Origin: Paraburkholderia sp.
Lineage (GTDB): Bacteria > Pseudomonadota > Gammaproteobacteria > Burkholderiales > Burkholderiaceae
Direction: 5' to 3'
Length of the DNA: 64,000 nucleotides
Assembly (NCBI RefSeq): GCF_024281035.1
Contig: NZ_JAMXLH010000052.1
Location: 1 to 64,000, forward strand
Below, in pieces: positions 1 through 8,858 of the stretch. Within the stretch, counting starts at the first letter, position 1. Each line of letters begins with the position of its first letter. A program made the translations under genes and the position numbers. A model generated the notes under the pieces. It was not told the DNA's origin and made no database searches. It saw only the letters and a list, made by a program, of their open reading frames with translations.

Positions 1-350
1 ACCACGCGCACCCATTGCGGTGCGGGCGTGATCGCGACCTGCTGCTTGAGCATTTCCATGGCGACGGCGAGCGAGCGCACGCCATCCCACCGCAGTTCCA
101 TGTTGTAGTTCAGGCCGCCACGGATCAAATGCAGGTGATTGTCGATCAGGCCTGGTAAAACAGACCGGCCGCCGAGATCGATGCGCTTCGTCGCGCCGCC
201 CGCAAGCGGCACGATATCGGCATCGCTGCCGACCGCGACGAAGCGGCCATCGGCAATCGCCACCGCAGTGGCACCCGGATTCGAGCGGTCCAGGGTGGTG
301 AACCGTCCGTTATGCAGAATGAGATCGGGTTGGATGCCGGTTGTATTCAT
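1..350 (-). CDS. Amidohydrolase family protein, YtcJ-like, 3' part outside window
   Basis: Only the first 116 residues are in the window; the gene runs off the left edge. The visible part has the small N-terminal beta domain of metal-dependent amidohydrolases (Amidohydrolase_3/YtcJ type), a glycine-rich turn and then GLIDNHLHL, whose H-x-H pair would bind the catalytic metal. The ATG at 350 is preceded by AGGA at good spacing. The XapX gene ends 28 nt upstream on the same strand, so the two are probably cotranscribed. Substrate cannot be told from this part. Confidence 0.8.
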   Translation of the reverse strand, partial: MNTTGIQPDLILHNGRFTTLDRSNPGATAVAIADGRFVAVGSDADIVPLAGGATKRIDLGGRSVLPGLIDNHLHLIRGGLNYNMELRWDGVRSLAVAMEMLKQQVAITPAPQWVRV

Positions 351-378
351 GGGAGTGTCCTCGCTTCGCTCATTTCGT

Positions 379-546
379 TTAAAGACCGAACAACGGCTTG
401 AGACTCGGAATAGCCTGCGCGCCGATCAACATGCCGAGCAGGCCGATGAGGGCAATCAGTGGCGGCGCGGGCGAGCGAACCTTCAAGGCGCTGTAGATCA
501 CGCCAATCAGCACGCCCGCACCGAGCGATACCAGATACGATTCCAT
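379..546 (-). CDS. XapX domain small membrane protein
   Basis: A 55-residue protein with two hydrophobic stretches and the motif SPAPPLIALIGLLGML, typical of the XapX (DUF1427) family of tiny inner-membrane proteins. The start at 546 is chosen over a longer reading because the protein then begins directly with the first hydrophobic helix and GAGGG lies about 10 nt upstream. It sits 28 nt before the amidohydrolase. Family function is not established. A second, related copy lies at 1891-2154. Confidence 0.75.
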   Translation of the reverse strand: MESYLVSLGAGVLIGVIYSALKVRSPAPPLIALIGLLGMLIGAQAIPSLKPLFGL

Positions 547-921
547 ACGATCATTCCCTCTGGGAAGCTGGAAAGCGGGTCTTTGCATCTCTGCTCGCGC
601 AACCAGTATTTTGATTCAATCTGTATTTATTTAATTTCGCAATGCTACGTTATTGGCAAAATGACCAGCCATGCGCTGGTGATGTTGTCAACGTGCCAAT
701 CTTCTCAACCGGAAATCGCGACCTGGAGTAGCGTGCGCTGCCGGAATACGTGTGGCGGCATCACAAGCGAATGCCTTGCACTGCGTCTGGCCGGCGCTCC
801 TCGCACAATTTCCAGGTGTCCGTCACGAAACGGCAGGCAGTTTCAGCCGACGCAACGCCTTCGCCAGGAAAACGCCGAATCGGCTTCGACAAATCCGCCT
901 CGGAAATTGTCGTGAGCGCAA
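547..921. other. Intergenic, no gene seen
   Basis: 375 bases between the hydrolase stop and the XapX start on the minus strand. The part near 600-660 is clearly AT-richer than the flanks and is the likely place for the promoter of the XapX/amidohydrolase pair. Open frames crossing it have no recognisable family and look like chance frames. Confidence 0.5.
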
Positions 922-1608
922 TCAGATCGCCGGCACGGCGGGCAGCGCTTCGTGCGACGTGGCGGCGCGCTGCGGGGCTTTGTGGACCATCGTGTAGGCA
1001 TAGTCGATTCCCATGCCATATGAGCCGGAGTGCTCCTTCGCGATTGCCATGACCGCATCGTAGGTCTCCCTGCGTGCCCAGTCGCGCTGCCATTCAAGCA
1101 TGACCTGCTGCCAGGTGACGGGCACGACCCCCGCCTGGATCATGCGCTGCATCGCATAGTCGTGCGCTTCTTTCGATGTACCGCCAGACGCATCGGCCAC
1201 CATGTAGATCTCGTAGCCGCCCTCCAGCATTGCGCACAGGGCAAACGTGTTATTGCAGACCTCCGTCCAGAGGCCCGACACGACCACCTTCTTGCGTCCG
1301 TTAGCAGCAAGCGCGTCGCGTACCTTCTGGTCGTCCCACGAGTTCATCGACGTACGCTCAAGCAGTTTCTGGCCCGGGAATACGTCAAGCACTTCGGGAT
1401 AGGTGAACCCGGAGAAACTCTCCGTCTCGACGGTCGTGATCGTGGTGGGAATATCAAATGCCCTGGCTGCCTTGGCCAGCGCGACGACGTTGTTTTTCAG
1501 CGTTTGCCGGTCGATAGACTGCACGCCAAAGGCCATCTGCGGCTGCTGATCGATGATGATCAGCTGGCTGTTTTGCGGAGTGAGTACTTCAAGCTTCGGA
1601 TTGCTCAT
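922..1608 (-). CDS. Isochorismatase-family cysteine hydrolase, YcaC-like
   Basis: 228 residues. The fold is that of isochorismatase-like hydrolases: an early aspartate in LIIIDQQPQM and the nucleophile cysteine in VVSGLWTEVCNN near residue 120. Order and length match the YcaC-related hydrolases of unknown substrate common in Burkholderiaceae. The start at 1608 is preferred because homologues begin just before the first beta strand and AAAGGAAAC lies upstream. The gene lies between two XapX genes, the one at 379-546 downstream on the same strand and the other at 1891-2154 on the opposite strand. Catalytic activity is inferred, the family call is firm. Confidence 0.85.
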   Translation of the reverse strand: MSNPKLEVLTPQNSQLIIIDQQPQMAFGVQSIDRQTLKNNVVALAKAARAFDIPTTITTVETESFSGFTYPEVLDVFPGQKLLERTSMNSWDDQKVRDALAANGRKKVVVSGLWTEVCNNTFALCAMLEGGYEIYMVADASGGTSKEAHDYAMQRMIQAGVVPVTWQQVMLEWQRDWARRETYDAVMAIAKEHSGSYGMGIDYAYTMVHKAPQRAATSHEALPAVPAI

Positions 1609-1890
1609 GACGTATGTTTCCTTTGATCCGCAGATAAGGGTATATCGCCATTCCGGATTAACCGGAATGAGTCGAGTGAGTAATACGCCGGGAATTGCGT
1701 CCTCCAGCCGTAGCCATTTAACACGTAAATTCAAAAAAAGAACATCGAACAAATGGAATTCAAGCGATTCCTGAATTTGCACGTTTAAACGGTATTTTCA
1801 CCCTTTTCTTGTTCCATCAAACCCGATACGCTTCCCAAACTTTCACAGTGTTCTGTCTGTCACCGGTCGCCCGTTAATGGAACCCGCATC

Positions 1891-2154
1891 ATGAAACTTT
1901 ATGTCTCTTCGCTGCTCGCCGGCATGCTGGCCGGTGTGGTCTACCATGTGATCGGCGTTAATTCCCCTGCTCCGCCCACCGTTGCGCTGGCCGGCCTGCT
2001 CGGCATGCTGGCCGGCGAGCAAATCCTTCCGGTTGCGCGCCGGATGATGTCCGGTATCAGGCTGAAGGCAGCGTGGCGCGAAGCGAAATGCAGTCAGCAC
2101 ATGTTCGGTTCTCTGCCGGGCGCCAAGCTGCCGGATGCATCCGCAAAAGACTAG
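1891..2154 (+). CDS. XapX domain small membrane protein, second copy
   Basis: 87 residues, the first 55 forming two hydrophobic helices with SPAPPTVALAGLLGML, nearly the same core motif as the XapX protein at 379-546. It adds a basic, cysteine-containing tail of about 30 residues that the first copy lacks. It is divergent from the isochorismatase-like gene, with 282 nt between them. The ribosome site is weak. No function is established for the family. Confidence 0.7.
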   Translation: MKLYVSSLLAGMLAGVVYHVIGVNSPAPPTVALAGLLGMLAGEQILPVARRMMSGIRLKAAWREAKCSQHMFGSLPGAKLPDASAKD

Positions 2155-2611
2155 CGACAATCCTGATGCACCATCGCCGGTGGCATCAGGCGCCAGCTAG
2201 ATGTCTGATTCCCGTGCCGCATAGGACTGGAGCCTTCAGTACCCGCCAGACCTTAACGGTCCGACTTCGTGGGGTCAGTTCAATCTCCGTGTCTGCATGG
2301 CAGATCGATACTGAATTTTTTTGAATAGATGAAATTCCAGAAACCGCCCTGGTTTCGGCATGTGACCCTCTTCCAACAAGCTGGCAAAGCCTATACGCTT
2401 GGCACACATTCAGGTGCCGCCCAAGGGTACTCGTCCGGCAAGCTTCGTAGCACGTCTCTGTGTCCATGGTTAAACTCCAGGCAACGGTCGACGCGGTTTG
2501 ATCTGTTGAACTCACGACAGCGTCTCTGCCGATTGGCAACCGCGCTGAAACAATCGAACTGCTCTCCTTATCGAAGTCATCCCGCACATCCAATACCGGC
2601 ACCTGGTCCCC
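2155..2611. other. Intergenic, no supported gene
   Basis: 457 bases. Frames that cross it are not recognisable, and one long minus frame is only the shadow of the next gene. A segment near 2230-2285 ends in GGGGTCAGTTC and could be a decayed mobile-element end, but I cannot match it to a family or find a partner end. Confidence 0.4.
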
Positions 2612-2827
2612 ATGGAAACCGAAAAACTCAAATTCCGGCTGCATAACGACATCGTGCAAAGCGATGTCGCACGAATCGAGCACGCACTGAAACGGGTGGA
2701 CCCGGACTCGAACGTGTCCGTCGATCTCCCCAGCCGAAACGTCGTCGTCGAATCGTGGCTGATGCCGGAGGAATTCCTCATCGCGTTTGCCGACGAGGAC
2801 CTCAACGCGAAAATCGTCAACGACTGA
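2612..2827 (+). CDS. Hypothetical small protein, possible HMA-like fold
   Basis: 71 residues with alternating beta/alpha character (KLKFRLHND, an amphipathic helix, VSVDLPSRNVVVES) that looks like a ferredoxin-like heavy-metal-associated fold. The CxxC metal motif is absent, so copper binding is not implied. It precedes the dehydrogenase operon by 62 nt on the same strand. No strong ribosome site is visible. Codon use fits a real gene. Confidence 0.5.
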   Translation: METEKLKFRLHNDIVQSDVARIEHALKRVDPDSNVSVDLPSRNVVVESWLMPEEFLIAFADEDLNAKIVND

Positions 2828-2889
2828 AGTGCGCCGCGACCGGCGCCGAATGCTCCTGCTCCCCCGATCACAACAGGAGGACACGCTCC

Positions 2890-3615
2890 ATGTCCGATCA
2901 ACCTGACGTCAGCCGGCGCCGTTTCCTTCGCTCCTCCGTGGCCATCGTGCCGGTCGCCTCGCTCGCGGCTTGCGAGCCGCACTCATCCATGTCGTCCGAA
3001 GCGTCGCCGTCGGGCGCACCGGCCGCCGTGGCGGCTACGCCATACAAGCCGAAGTTCTTCGACACGAAGGAATGGCGCTTCATCAACGCAGCCGTGGATC
3101 GCCTGATTCCGCACGACGACGAAGGTCCCGGCGCGCTGGAACTCGGCGTGCCCGAGTTCATCGACCGGCAGATGGACACGCCCTACGCGCACGGCGCGAC
3201 CTGGTACATGCAAGGCCCGTTTCAGCAGGGGGCCCCTGAACTCGGCTATCAACTGAAGCTCGTACCGCGTGACATCTACCGGCTCGGTATCGCCGCCGTC
3301 GATCGCTATTGCGCCAAGGCGCACGGCGAACCGTTCGCCGCACTCAATACCGTCACGCGCGACACGGTGCTCGCCTCGCTGGAATCGGGTGAGGCCGACC
3401 TCGGCGACGTGCCGGCCGCTGCATTTTTCGGCCAGTTGCTTCAAAACACGCGCGAAGGCTATTTCTGCGACCCGGTGCACGGCGGCAACCGTGGCATGGG
3501 CGCGTGGAAGATGATCGGCTTTCCCGGCGCGCGCGCCGATTTCATGGACTTCGTGAACCAGAACGGCCAGGCCTACCCGTATGGCCCGGTTTCCATCAAC
3601 GGGGAGCGCGCCTGA
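2890..3615 (+). CDS. Gluconate 2-dehydrogenase subunit 3 family protein, Tat-exported
   Basis: 241 residues. It begins with a twin-arginine signal (SRRRFLRSSVA) followed by a lipobox-like AAC, then the small-subunit domain found with membrane-bound gluconate, sorbitol and glucose dehydrogenases. In these enzymes the small subunit is needed to export and mature the flavin subunit. AACAGGAGGA sits directly upstream of the ATG. The flavin subunit starts 5 nt after this gene ends and the cytochrome follows, so the three form one operon. Confidence 0.9.
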   Translation: MSDQPDVSRRRFLRSSVAIVPVASLAACEPHSSMSSEASPSGAPAAVAATPYKPKFFDTKEWRFINAAVDRLIPHDDEGPGALELGVPEFIDRQMDTPYAHGATWYMQGPFQQGAPELGYQLKLVPRDIYRLGIAAVDRYCAKAHGEPFAALNTVTRDTVLASLESGEADLGDVPAAAFFGQLLQNTREGYFCDPVHGGNRGMGAWKMIGFPGARADFMDFVNQNGQAYPYGPVSINGERA

Positions 3616-3620
3616 GCATC

Positions 3621-5393
3621 ATGGAAAAAAAACCGCATGTCGATGCCGTGATCGTCGGGTTTGGATGGACCGGTGCGATCCTCGCAAAGGAACTCACCGA
3701 GGCAGGTTTGAAGGTCGTGGCGCTGGAGCGCGGCGAATACCGCGACACCTATCCGGACGGCGCATACCCCAACACGATCGACGAACTCACGTACAACATC
3801 CGCAAGAAGCTCTTTCTCGACCTGTCGAAAACGACGGTGTCGATCCGCCACGGCATCAACGACACCGCGCTGCCATATCGCCAGCTGGCCGCGTTCCTGC
3901 CCGGAGAAGGTACGGGCGGCGCCGGGCTGCACTGGTCCGGCGTGCACTTCCGGATCATGCCGGAAGAACTGCGGCTGCGCAGCCACTACGAAGAGCGTTA
4001 CGGCAAGCAGTTCATCCCCGCGGGCATGACGATCCAGGACCACGGCGTGAGCTACGAGGAACTGGAACCCCATTTCGACTTCGCGGAGAAAGTGTTCGGC
4101 ACCTCGGGCCAGGCCTATCGGGTCGGCGGAAAGATCGTCGGCGACGGCAACGTGTTCGAGGCGAACCGCAGCAATCACTTCCCGCTACAGGCCCAACTGA
4201 ACACGTACTCGGCGCAGCGCTTTTACGATGCGGCGAAATCGCTCGGTCTGCACCCGTACCGGATGCCGTCCGCGAACACGTCCGGACCGTACACGAACCC
4301 TTACGGGGTGCAGATGGGGCCGTGCAACTTCTGCGGCTACTGCAGCGGATACGCGTGCTACATGTATTCGAAGGCGTCGCCGAACCTGAACATCCTGCCC
4401 GCGCTGAAGCAGGAACCCCACTTCGAACTGCGCTCGAAATGCCACGTGCTGCGCATCGAACTCGACGACACGAAAAAACATGCGACCGGCGTCGCCTACG
4501 TCGATCCGTCGGGGCACGAAGTGTTCCAGCCAGCGGACCTCGTGATCGTCGCCGCGTTCCAGTATCAAAACGTTCGCCTGCTGCTGCTCTCGGGCATCGG
4601 CAAACCGTATGACCCGGTGTCGGGGGAAGGCGTCGTCGGGCGCAATTTCGCGTATCAGAACCTGTCGACCATCAAGGCATTCTTCGACGGAAATACCTGG
4701 ACGAACCCGTTCGTCGGCGCAGGCGGCAACGGGGTCGCGGTGGACGATTTCAATTCGGACAACTTCGACCACGGCCCGCTCGGCTTCGTCGGCGGCTCCC
4801 CGCTCTGGGTCAACCAGTCGGGTGTCAAGCCGCTTGGCGGCATCGCCACGCCGCCTGGCACACCCGCGTGGGGCAGCGCATGGAAGAAGGCGGTCAAGGA
4901 AGCGTACGCGCATACGATCTCGATGGATGCCCATGCATCGAACATGGCGTACCGCGACGTCTACCTCGATCTCGACCCGACTTACCGCGACGTATACGGC
5001 CAGCCGCTGCTGCGCATGACCTTCGACTGGAAGGACAACGACATCCGGATGGCGCAGTACGTCACCGCACAAATGAAGAAGATCGCCGAGGCGATGGGTC
5101 CGAAAGCGATCAGCGTATCGACACGCCAGTTCGGAGCGCATTTCGATTCCCGCGTCTATCAGACGACGCATCTGGTCGGCGGCGCGATCATGGGCCTCGA
5201 CCCGAAGACGAGCGCGCTGAACCGCTATCTGCAATGCTGGGACGTGCACAACGTCTTCGTGATGGGCGCGTCCGCGTTTCCGCAAGGCACGGGCTACAAC
5301 CCGACCGGCATGGTCGCGGCGCTGGCCTACTGGTCGGCGAAGGCCATCCGCGCGCAGTACCTGAAAAACCCGGGCCCGCTGGTGAGCGCATGA
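3621..5393 (+). CDS. GMC-family FAD dehydrogenase, large subunit
   Basis: 590 residues. The N-terminus has the dinucleotide fold VIVGFGWTGAILAKEL for FAD; the C-terminus has the GMC block with NPTGM. A cysteine cluster CNFCGYCSGYAC near residue 237 resembles the iron-sulphur site of bacterial FAD-dependent glucose/gluconate dehydrogenases, which passes electrons to the cytochrome subunit. The start at 3621 follows the small-subunit stop by 5 nt. The stop overlaps the cytochrome ATG (ATGA). It should oxidise a sugar or sugar acid in the periplasm; which one cannot be read from sequence. Confidence 0.9.
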   Translation: MEKKPHVDAVIVGFGWTGAILAKELTEAGLKVVALERGEYRDTYPDGAYPNTIDELTYNIRKKLFLDLSKTTVSIRHGINDTALPYRQLAAFLPGEGTGGAGLHWSGVHFRIMPEELRLRSHYEERYGKQFIPAGMTIQDHGVSYEELEPHFDFAEKVFGTSGQAYRVGGKIVGDGNVFEANRSNHFPLQAQLNTYSAQRFYDAAKSLGLHPYRMPSANTSGPYTNPYGVQMGPCNFCGYCSGYACYMYSKASPNLNILPALKQEPHFELRSKCHVLRIELDDTKKHATGVAYVDPSGHEVFQPADLVIVAAFQYQNVRLLLLSGIGKPYDPVSGEGVVGRNFAYQNLSTIKAFFDGNTWTNPFVGAGGNGVAVDDFNSDNFDHGPLGFVGGSPLWVNQSGVKPLGGIATPPGTPAWGSAWKKAVKEAYAHTISMDAHASNMAYRDVYLDLDPTYRDVYGQPLLRMTFDWKDNDIRMAQYVTAQMKKIAEAMGPKAISVSTRQFGAHFDSRVYQTTHLVGGAIMGLDPKTSALNRYLQCWDVHNVFVMGASAFPQGTGYNPTGMVAALAYWSAKAIRAQYLKNPGPLVSA

Positions 5394-6730
5394 ACAAGAT
5401 TCTCGGCAAACTGATCCTGCCTGCCCTGACGGCAGCCTGCGTCACCAGCACGGCAGTCGCCGCAACGGCGCCGGTTGACGCGGCGCTCGTTCAGCGTGGC
5501 GAGTACCTCTCGCGCGCGGGCGACTGCATCGCCTGCCACACCGCGAAGGACGGCAAGCCGTTCGCGGGCGGGCTGACGTTTGACACGCCGATTGGCGCGA
5601 TCTACTCGACGAACATCACGCCCGACGCCGACACCGGCATCGGCGCGTGGACGCTCGACGAGTTCGGCCGCGCAGTGCGTGCAGGCGTACGCAAGAATGG
5701 CGACACGCTCTATCCCGCGATGCCGTACCCGTCGTATGCAAACTTGACGGACGACGACGTAAAAGCGCTCTACGCGTACTTCATGCACGGCGTCGCGCCG
5801 GTGCAGCAGAAGAACCGCGCAGTCGACGCCGTCTGGCCGCTGCAGATGCGCTGGCCGCTGTCGTTGTGGCGCTGGATGTTCGCACCCGCGCCGAAACCGT
5901 TCTCGAACGCGTCGTATCCGGACCCTGCGCTCGCGCGCGGCGCGTACCTCGTGCAGGGCCTTGGCCACTGCGGCGCGTGCCACACGCCGCGAGCGGCGAC
6001 GATGCAGGAGCGCGCCTTGAGCGATGCGGACGGCCTCGACTACCTGGCGGGCGGAGCGCCAATCGACGGCTGGGTGCCGACGAGCCTGCGCGGCGAGGCG
6101 CGCACGGGTCTCGGCACATGGAAGACCGAGGACATCGTGCAATTCATGAGAACCGGGCGCAATGCGCGCACAGCCGTATTCGGCGGAATGGGCGACGTGG
6201 TCGTGCACAGCACGCAGTACATGAGCGACAGCGACCTCGACGCGATTGCACGCTATCTGAAAACGCTGCCGCCGAAAGCGCAGGGTGAAACGCCCTACGT
6301 CTACGACGCGAAAATCGCAACCGCGCTACGCAACGGCGACGCCGGAGCGACCGGCGCCGCTGTCTATCGCGACAACTGCATGGCCTGCCACCGCAGCGAC
6401 GGGCGCGGCTATACGCGCGTGTTCCCGGCGCTCGGCGGCAACGCCATCGTTGAGGGTGCCGATCCCACCTCGCTGATTCACGTGGTGCTCGACGGCAGCA
6501 CGCTTGCCGGCACGCATACGGCGCCTTCCACGTTCACGATGCCGCCGTTCGGCTGGCGCCTGTCTGACCAGGAGGTCGCGGACGTATCGACCTTCGTGCG
6601 TAATAGCTGGGGCAACAGGAGTGCCCCTGTCACGGCACAACAGGTCGCGGCGGTACGCAAGAACGTTCCCGCGCGCGCACCGGCGCCGCCGCCCGGCGCG
6701 AGTTGGGCGACGACGGCGGCGGGCCGCTGA
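5390..6730 (+). CDS. Tri-haem cytochrome c subunit of membrane dehydrogenase
   Basis: 446 residues with a cleavable signal (residues 1-24) and three haem c motifs: CIACH near residue 46, CGACH near 194 and CMACH near 330. This is the architecture of the cytochrome subunit of gluconate, alcohol and fructose dehydrogenases, which carries electrons to ubiquinone at the outer face of the inner membrane. Translation is coupled to the GMC gene by an ATGA overlap. The tail is proline/alanine-rich. Confidence 0.92.
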   Translation: MNKILGKLILPALTAACVTSTAVAATAPVDAALVQRGEYLSRAGDCIACHTAKDGKPFAGGLTFDTPIGAIYSTNITPDADTGIGAWTLDEFGRAVRAGVRKNGDTLYPAMPYPSYANLTDDDVKALYAYFMHGVAPVQQKNRAVDAVWPLQMRWPLSLWRWMFAPAPKPFSNASYPDPALARGAYLVQGLGHCGACHTPRAATMQERALSDADGLDYLAGGAPIDGWVPTSLRGEARTGLGTWKTEDIVQFMRTGRNARTAVFGGMGDVVVHSTQYMSDSDLDAIARYLKTLPPKAQGETPYVYDAKIATALRNGDAGATGAAVYRDNCMACHRSDGRGYTRVFPALGGNAIVEGADPTSLIHVVLDGSTLAGTHTAPSTFTMPPFGWRLSDQEVADVSTFVRNSWGNRSAPVTAQQVAAVRKNVPARAPAPPPGASWATTAAGR

Positions 6731-6810
6731 CTGACAAGAATCGCGCTCTTCTTCATCTTCCGGACGGTTGTGATTCCGGGAGGCACGGCGGGCGGCTTTC
6801 CGTTCTCCGC

Positions 6811-7794
6811 TTATGCGGCGGCATCGCTCGCGGCGTCGTGCGCGTCGAATGCGTCGAGTGCATCGAGTTGCGCGCGCGTGGGCAGCCCTTCAGAATCGCC
6901 GATCACCTGCACGGCGAGCGCGCCGATGCGGTTGCCGCGCGCCACGGCGTCACGCAGCGTGCGTCCTTCGAGCAGCGCACTCACCACGCCCACCGCGAAG
7001 CCGTCGCCCGCGCCGACCGTATCGACGACGTTCTCCACCGGATAGGCCTTCACGTGGCCGCACTCGCCTTCTTTCGTCGCGAAGTACGCGCCCTCTGCGC
7101 CGAGCTTGACGATCACGCCGCGCGCGCCGCGCCCGAGATAGAAGGACGCAATCGTTGCGGGGTCATCGGAGCGCGTGAGAATGCGGCCCTCGTTCACGCC
7201 GGGCAGTATCCAGTCGGCGAAACGTGCGAGCTCATTGAGCGTTTCGACCATCCCGGCTTCGGAGTCCCACAGCTTCGGGCGCAGATTCGGATCGAAGGAG
7301 ATCGTGCGCCCCGCCTCGCGCATTTCGCGGGCGAGCATGAACGCGAGCTCGCGCGAGCTTGCCGAGATCGCGGGCCCCACGCCGCTCAGATGCAGGTGCC
7401 GTGCGCCGAGCACGTAGTCGCGGTTGAAGTCGTCGACCGAAAGATGGCTCGCCGCCGAGCCGCGGCGAAAGTATTCGACGGTGGGGTCCCTGCCGTCATC
7501 GTTCTTCGACTTGAGCTGGAAGCCCGTGGGATAGCGCATATCGGTTTGCACGCCGTGCGCATCGATGCCCTCTTGCGCGAGCACGCCGCGCACGAACCGG
7601 CCGAACGAATCGGCGCCCACACGGCTTATCCAGCCCACCTTGAAGCCGAGGCGGGCAAGGCCCGTCGCCACGTTGAGCTCCGCGCCTGCGGCACGTTTCG
7701 TGAAATGCGCGACGTCGGCGAGCGGTCCGGTGTCGAGGGCCACGAACATCGCCATGGCCTCGCCATAGGTGATGACATCGAGTGGGTGCGTCAT
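6811..7794 (-). CDS. PfkB-family sugar kinase, KdgK-like
   Basis: 327 residues with the PfkB signature DTVGAGDGFAVGV at the C-terminal catalytic base and the N-terminal substrate region ITYGEAMAMF. The best fit is 2-keto-3-deoxygluconokinase, though other carbohydrate kinases of the family share these marks. AGGA lies 9 nt before the chosen ATG; an ATG three codons upstream would leave no room for it. It is convergent with the dehydrogenase operon and 146 nt downstream of the TIM-barrel gene, which suggests a role in sugar-acid use. Confidence 0.82.
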   Translation of the reverse strand: MTHPLDVITYGEAMAMFVALDTGPLADVAHFTKRAAGAELNVATGLARLGFKVGWISRVGADSFGRFVRGVLAQEGIDAHGVQTDMRYPTGFQLKSKNDDGRDPTVEYFRRGSAASHLSVDDFNRDYVLGARHLHLSGVGPAISASSRELAFMLAREMREAGRTISFDPNLRPKLWDSEAGMVETLNELARFADWILPGVNEGRILTRSDDPATIASFYLGRGARGVIVKLGAEGAYFATKEGECGHVKAYPVENVVDTVGAGDGFAVGVVSALLEGRTLRDAVARGNRIGALAVQVIGDSEGLPTRAQLDALDAFDAHDAASDAAA

Positions 7795-7940
7795 GGGAAG
7801 CATTCCTGATAAATCGTATTTGAGTGGCGTAGTCGCTGGCGTTTCCCGCCGTGCTGCTCCGGCGCACGCGCTAACAGATCGCGCTCCGTCACAACGGCCA
7901 GTGCGGCCGTCGTGTCACGGGAATCGCGGAAGTCACGCAG

Positions 7941-8738
7941 TCATGCTGTGCCGAGCCACGCCACGTAGCGCGCGGCATCCTCGGTCACGCACGCCGCGTC
8001 GAAAGGAAACTCGATGCCACGCAGCACGTCCGGTGGCAAGCGCGCGAATGCGGCGCGGCACAGCGCATCGTCGGCGGCGGGAGCGCAGGCGAAGCGGCGA
8101 GCACCCGCGCCATCCACTGCCTTGCAGTGGATGTATTCGACGTACGGCGCGAGCGCGACGGCGGCCATCAGCGGCGGTTCGCCGGTCCAGTGCCAGTTGC
8201 CGATGTCGAAGGTCATACCGATCAGCCTGTCGCATCCAGCGTCGCGTAGTGCGCGAAAGAGGCCGGTGAATTGCATGAGCTTGCCGCCCTGCTCGACCTG
8301 GCCGTTTTCGACGACCACGCGCGGCATCGGTGGCATCGCGCCGACCTGCGCGCCCGCCTCGCTCAGTTCTTCGAGCACGGCCGCGAGCCGTGCGGCGTGC
8401 GCGTTCCCGGCAAAGCCGCCCAGTTGCAGCTTGACGAAGCGCGCGCCGAGCGCCTGGCCGCAGGCAACGGCGGAGCGCAGCGCAGCTTCGTCGAGTGCGC
8501 CGTCTTCGCCGTACAGCGCGTCTGGCGTCGACCACACGGGCCACAGGCCCTCGCGTACCAGCGCGATGCCGAGCGCGCGTAGCGCCTCGGGCCGCGTATC
8601 GGCGGCGTCCATCAACTCGCACCGCACCTCGAATGCGCAGGCGCCTGCCTCTTTCGTCGCACCGATCCACGCTGCATGCCCGTCACGCCGGATCGCTCCG
8701 GCGCCAAACGCGCTTGCCACTATCGCTACTTCCGCCAT
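7941..8738 (-). CDS. Sugar phosphate isomerase/epimerase-type TIM barrel protein
   Basis: 265 residues of the xylose-isomerase-like TIM-barrel superfamily (AP endonuclease 2 type). GMTFDIGNWHWTGEP and the late IEFPFDA carry acidic and histidine residues placed like the metal ligands of the family. GGAAAGAAGA precedes the ATG. It lies upstream of the PfkB kinase on the same strand, so the pair may convert and phosphorylate one sugar acid. The exact reaction is not readable. Confidence 0.75.
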   Translation of the reverse strand: MAEVAIVASAFGAGAIRRDGHAAWIGATKEAGACAFEVRCELMDAADTRPEALRALGIALVREGLWPVWSTPDALYGEDGALDEAALRSAVACGQALGARFVKLQLGGFAGNAHAARLAAVLEELSEAGAQVGAMPPMPRVVVENGQVEQGGKLMQFTGLFRALRDAGCDRLIGMTFDIGNWHWTGEPPLMAAVALAPYVEYIHCKAVDGAGARRFACAPAADDALCRAAFARLPPDVLRGIEFPFDAACVTEDAARYVAWLGTA

Positions 8739-8858
8739 CGTCTTCTTTCCTGTTACCTGCCCTGTTCCTGCACGGCCGAACCGTTGGAACAGCACCGTTG
8801 GAACCGCTTCCATACCGGTGCCGAAAAAACGCCTGCGCGTATTCGCCCCTCAACCTTC

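Noticed and set aside
139..915. 258-codon plus-strand frame across the left end
   Set aside because: It is antisense to the amidohydrolase and XapX genes, has no family features, and its codon pattern is that of a shadow frame.
2230..2285. Possible insertion-sequence end (GGGGTCAGTTC)
   Set aside because: There is no partner inverted repeat, target duplication or transposase frame, so the resemblance is too weak.
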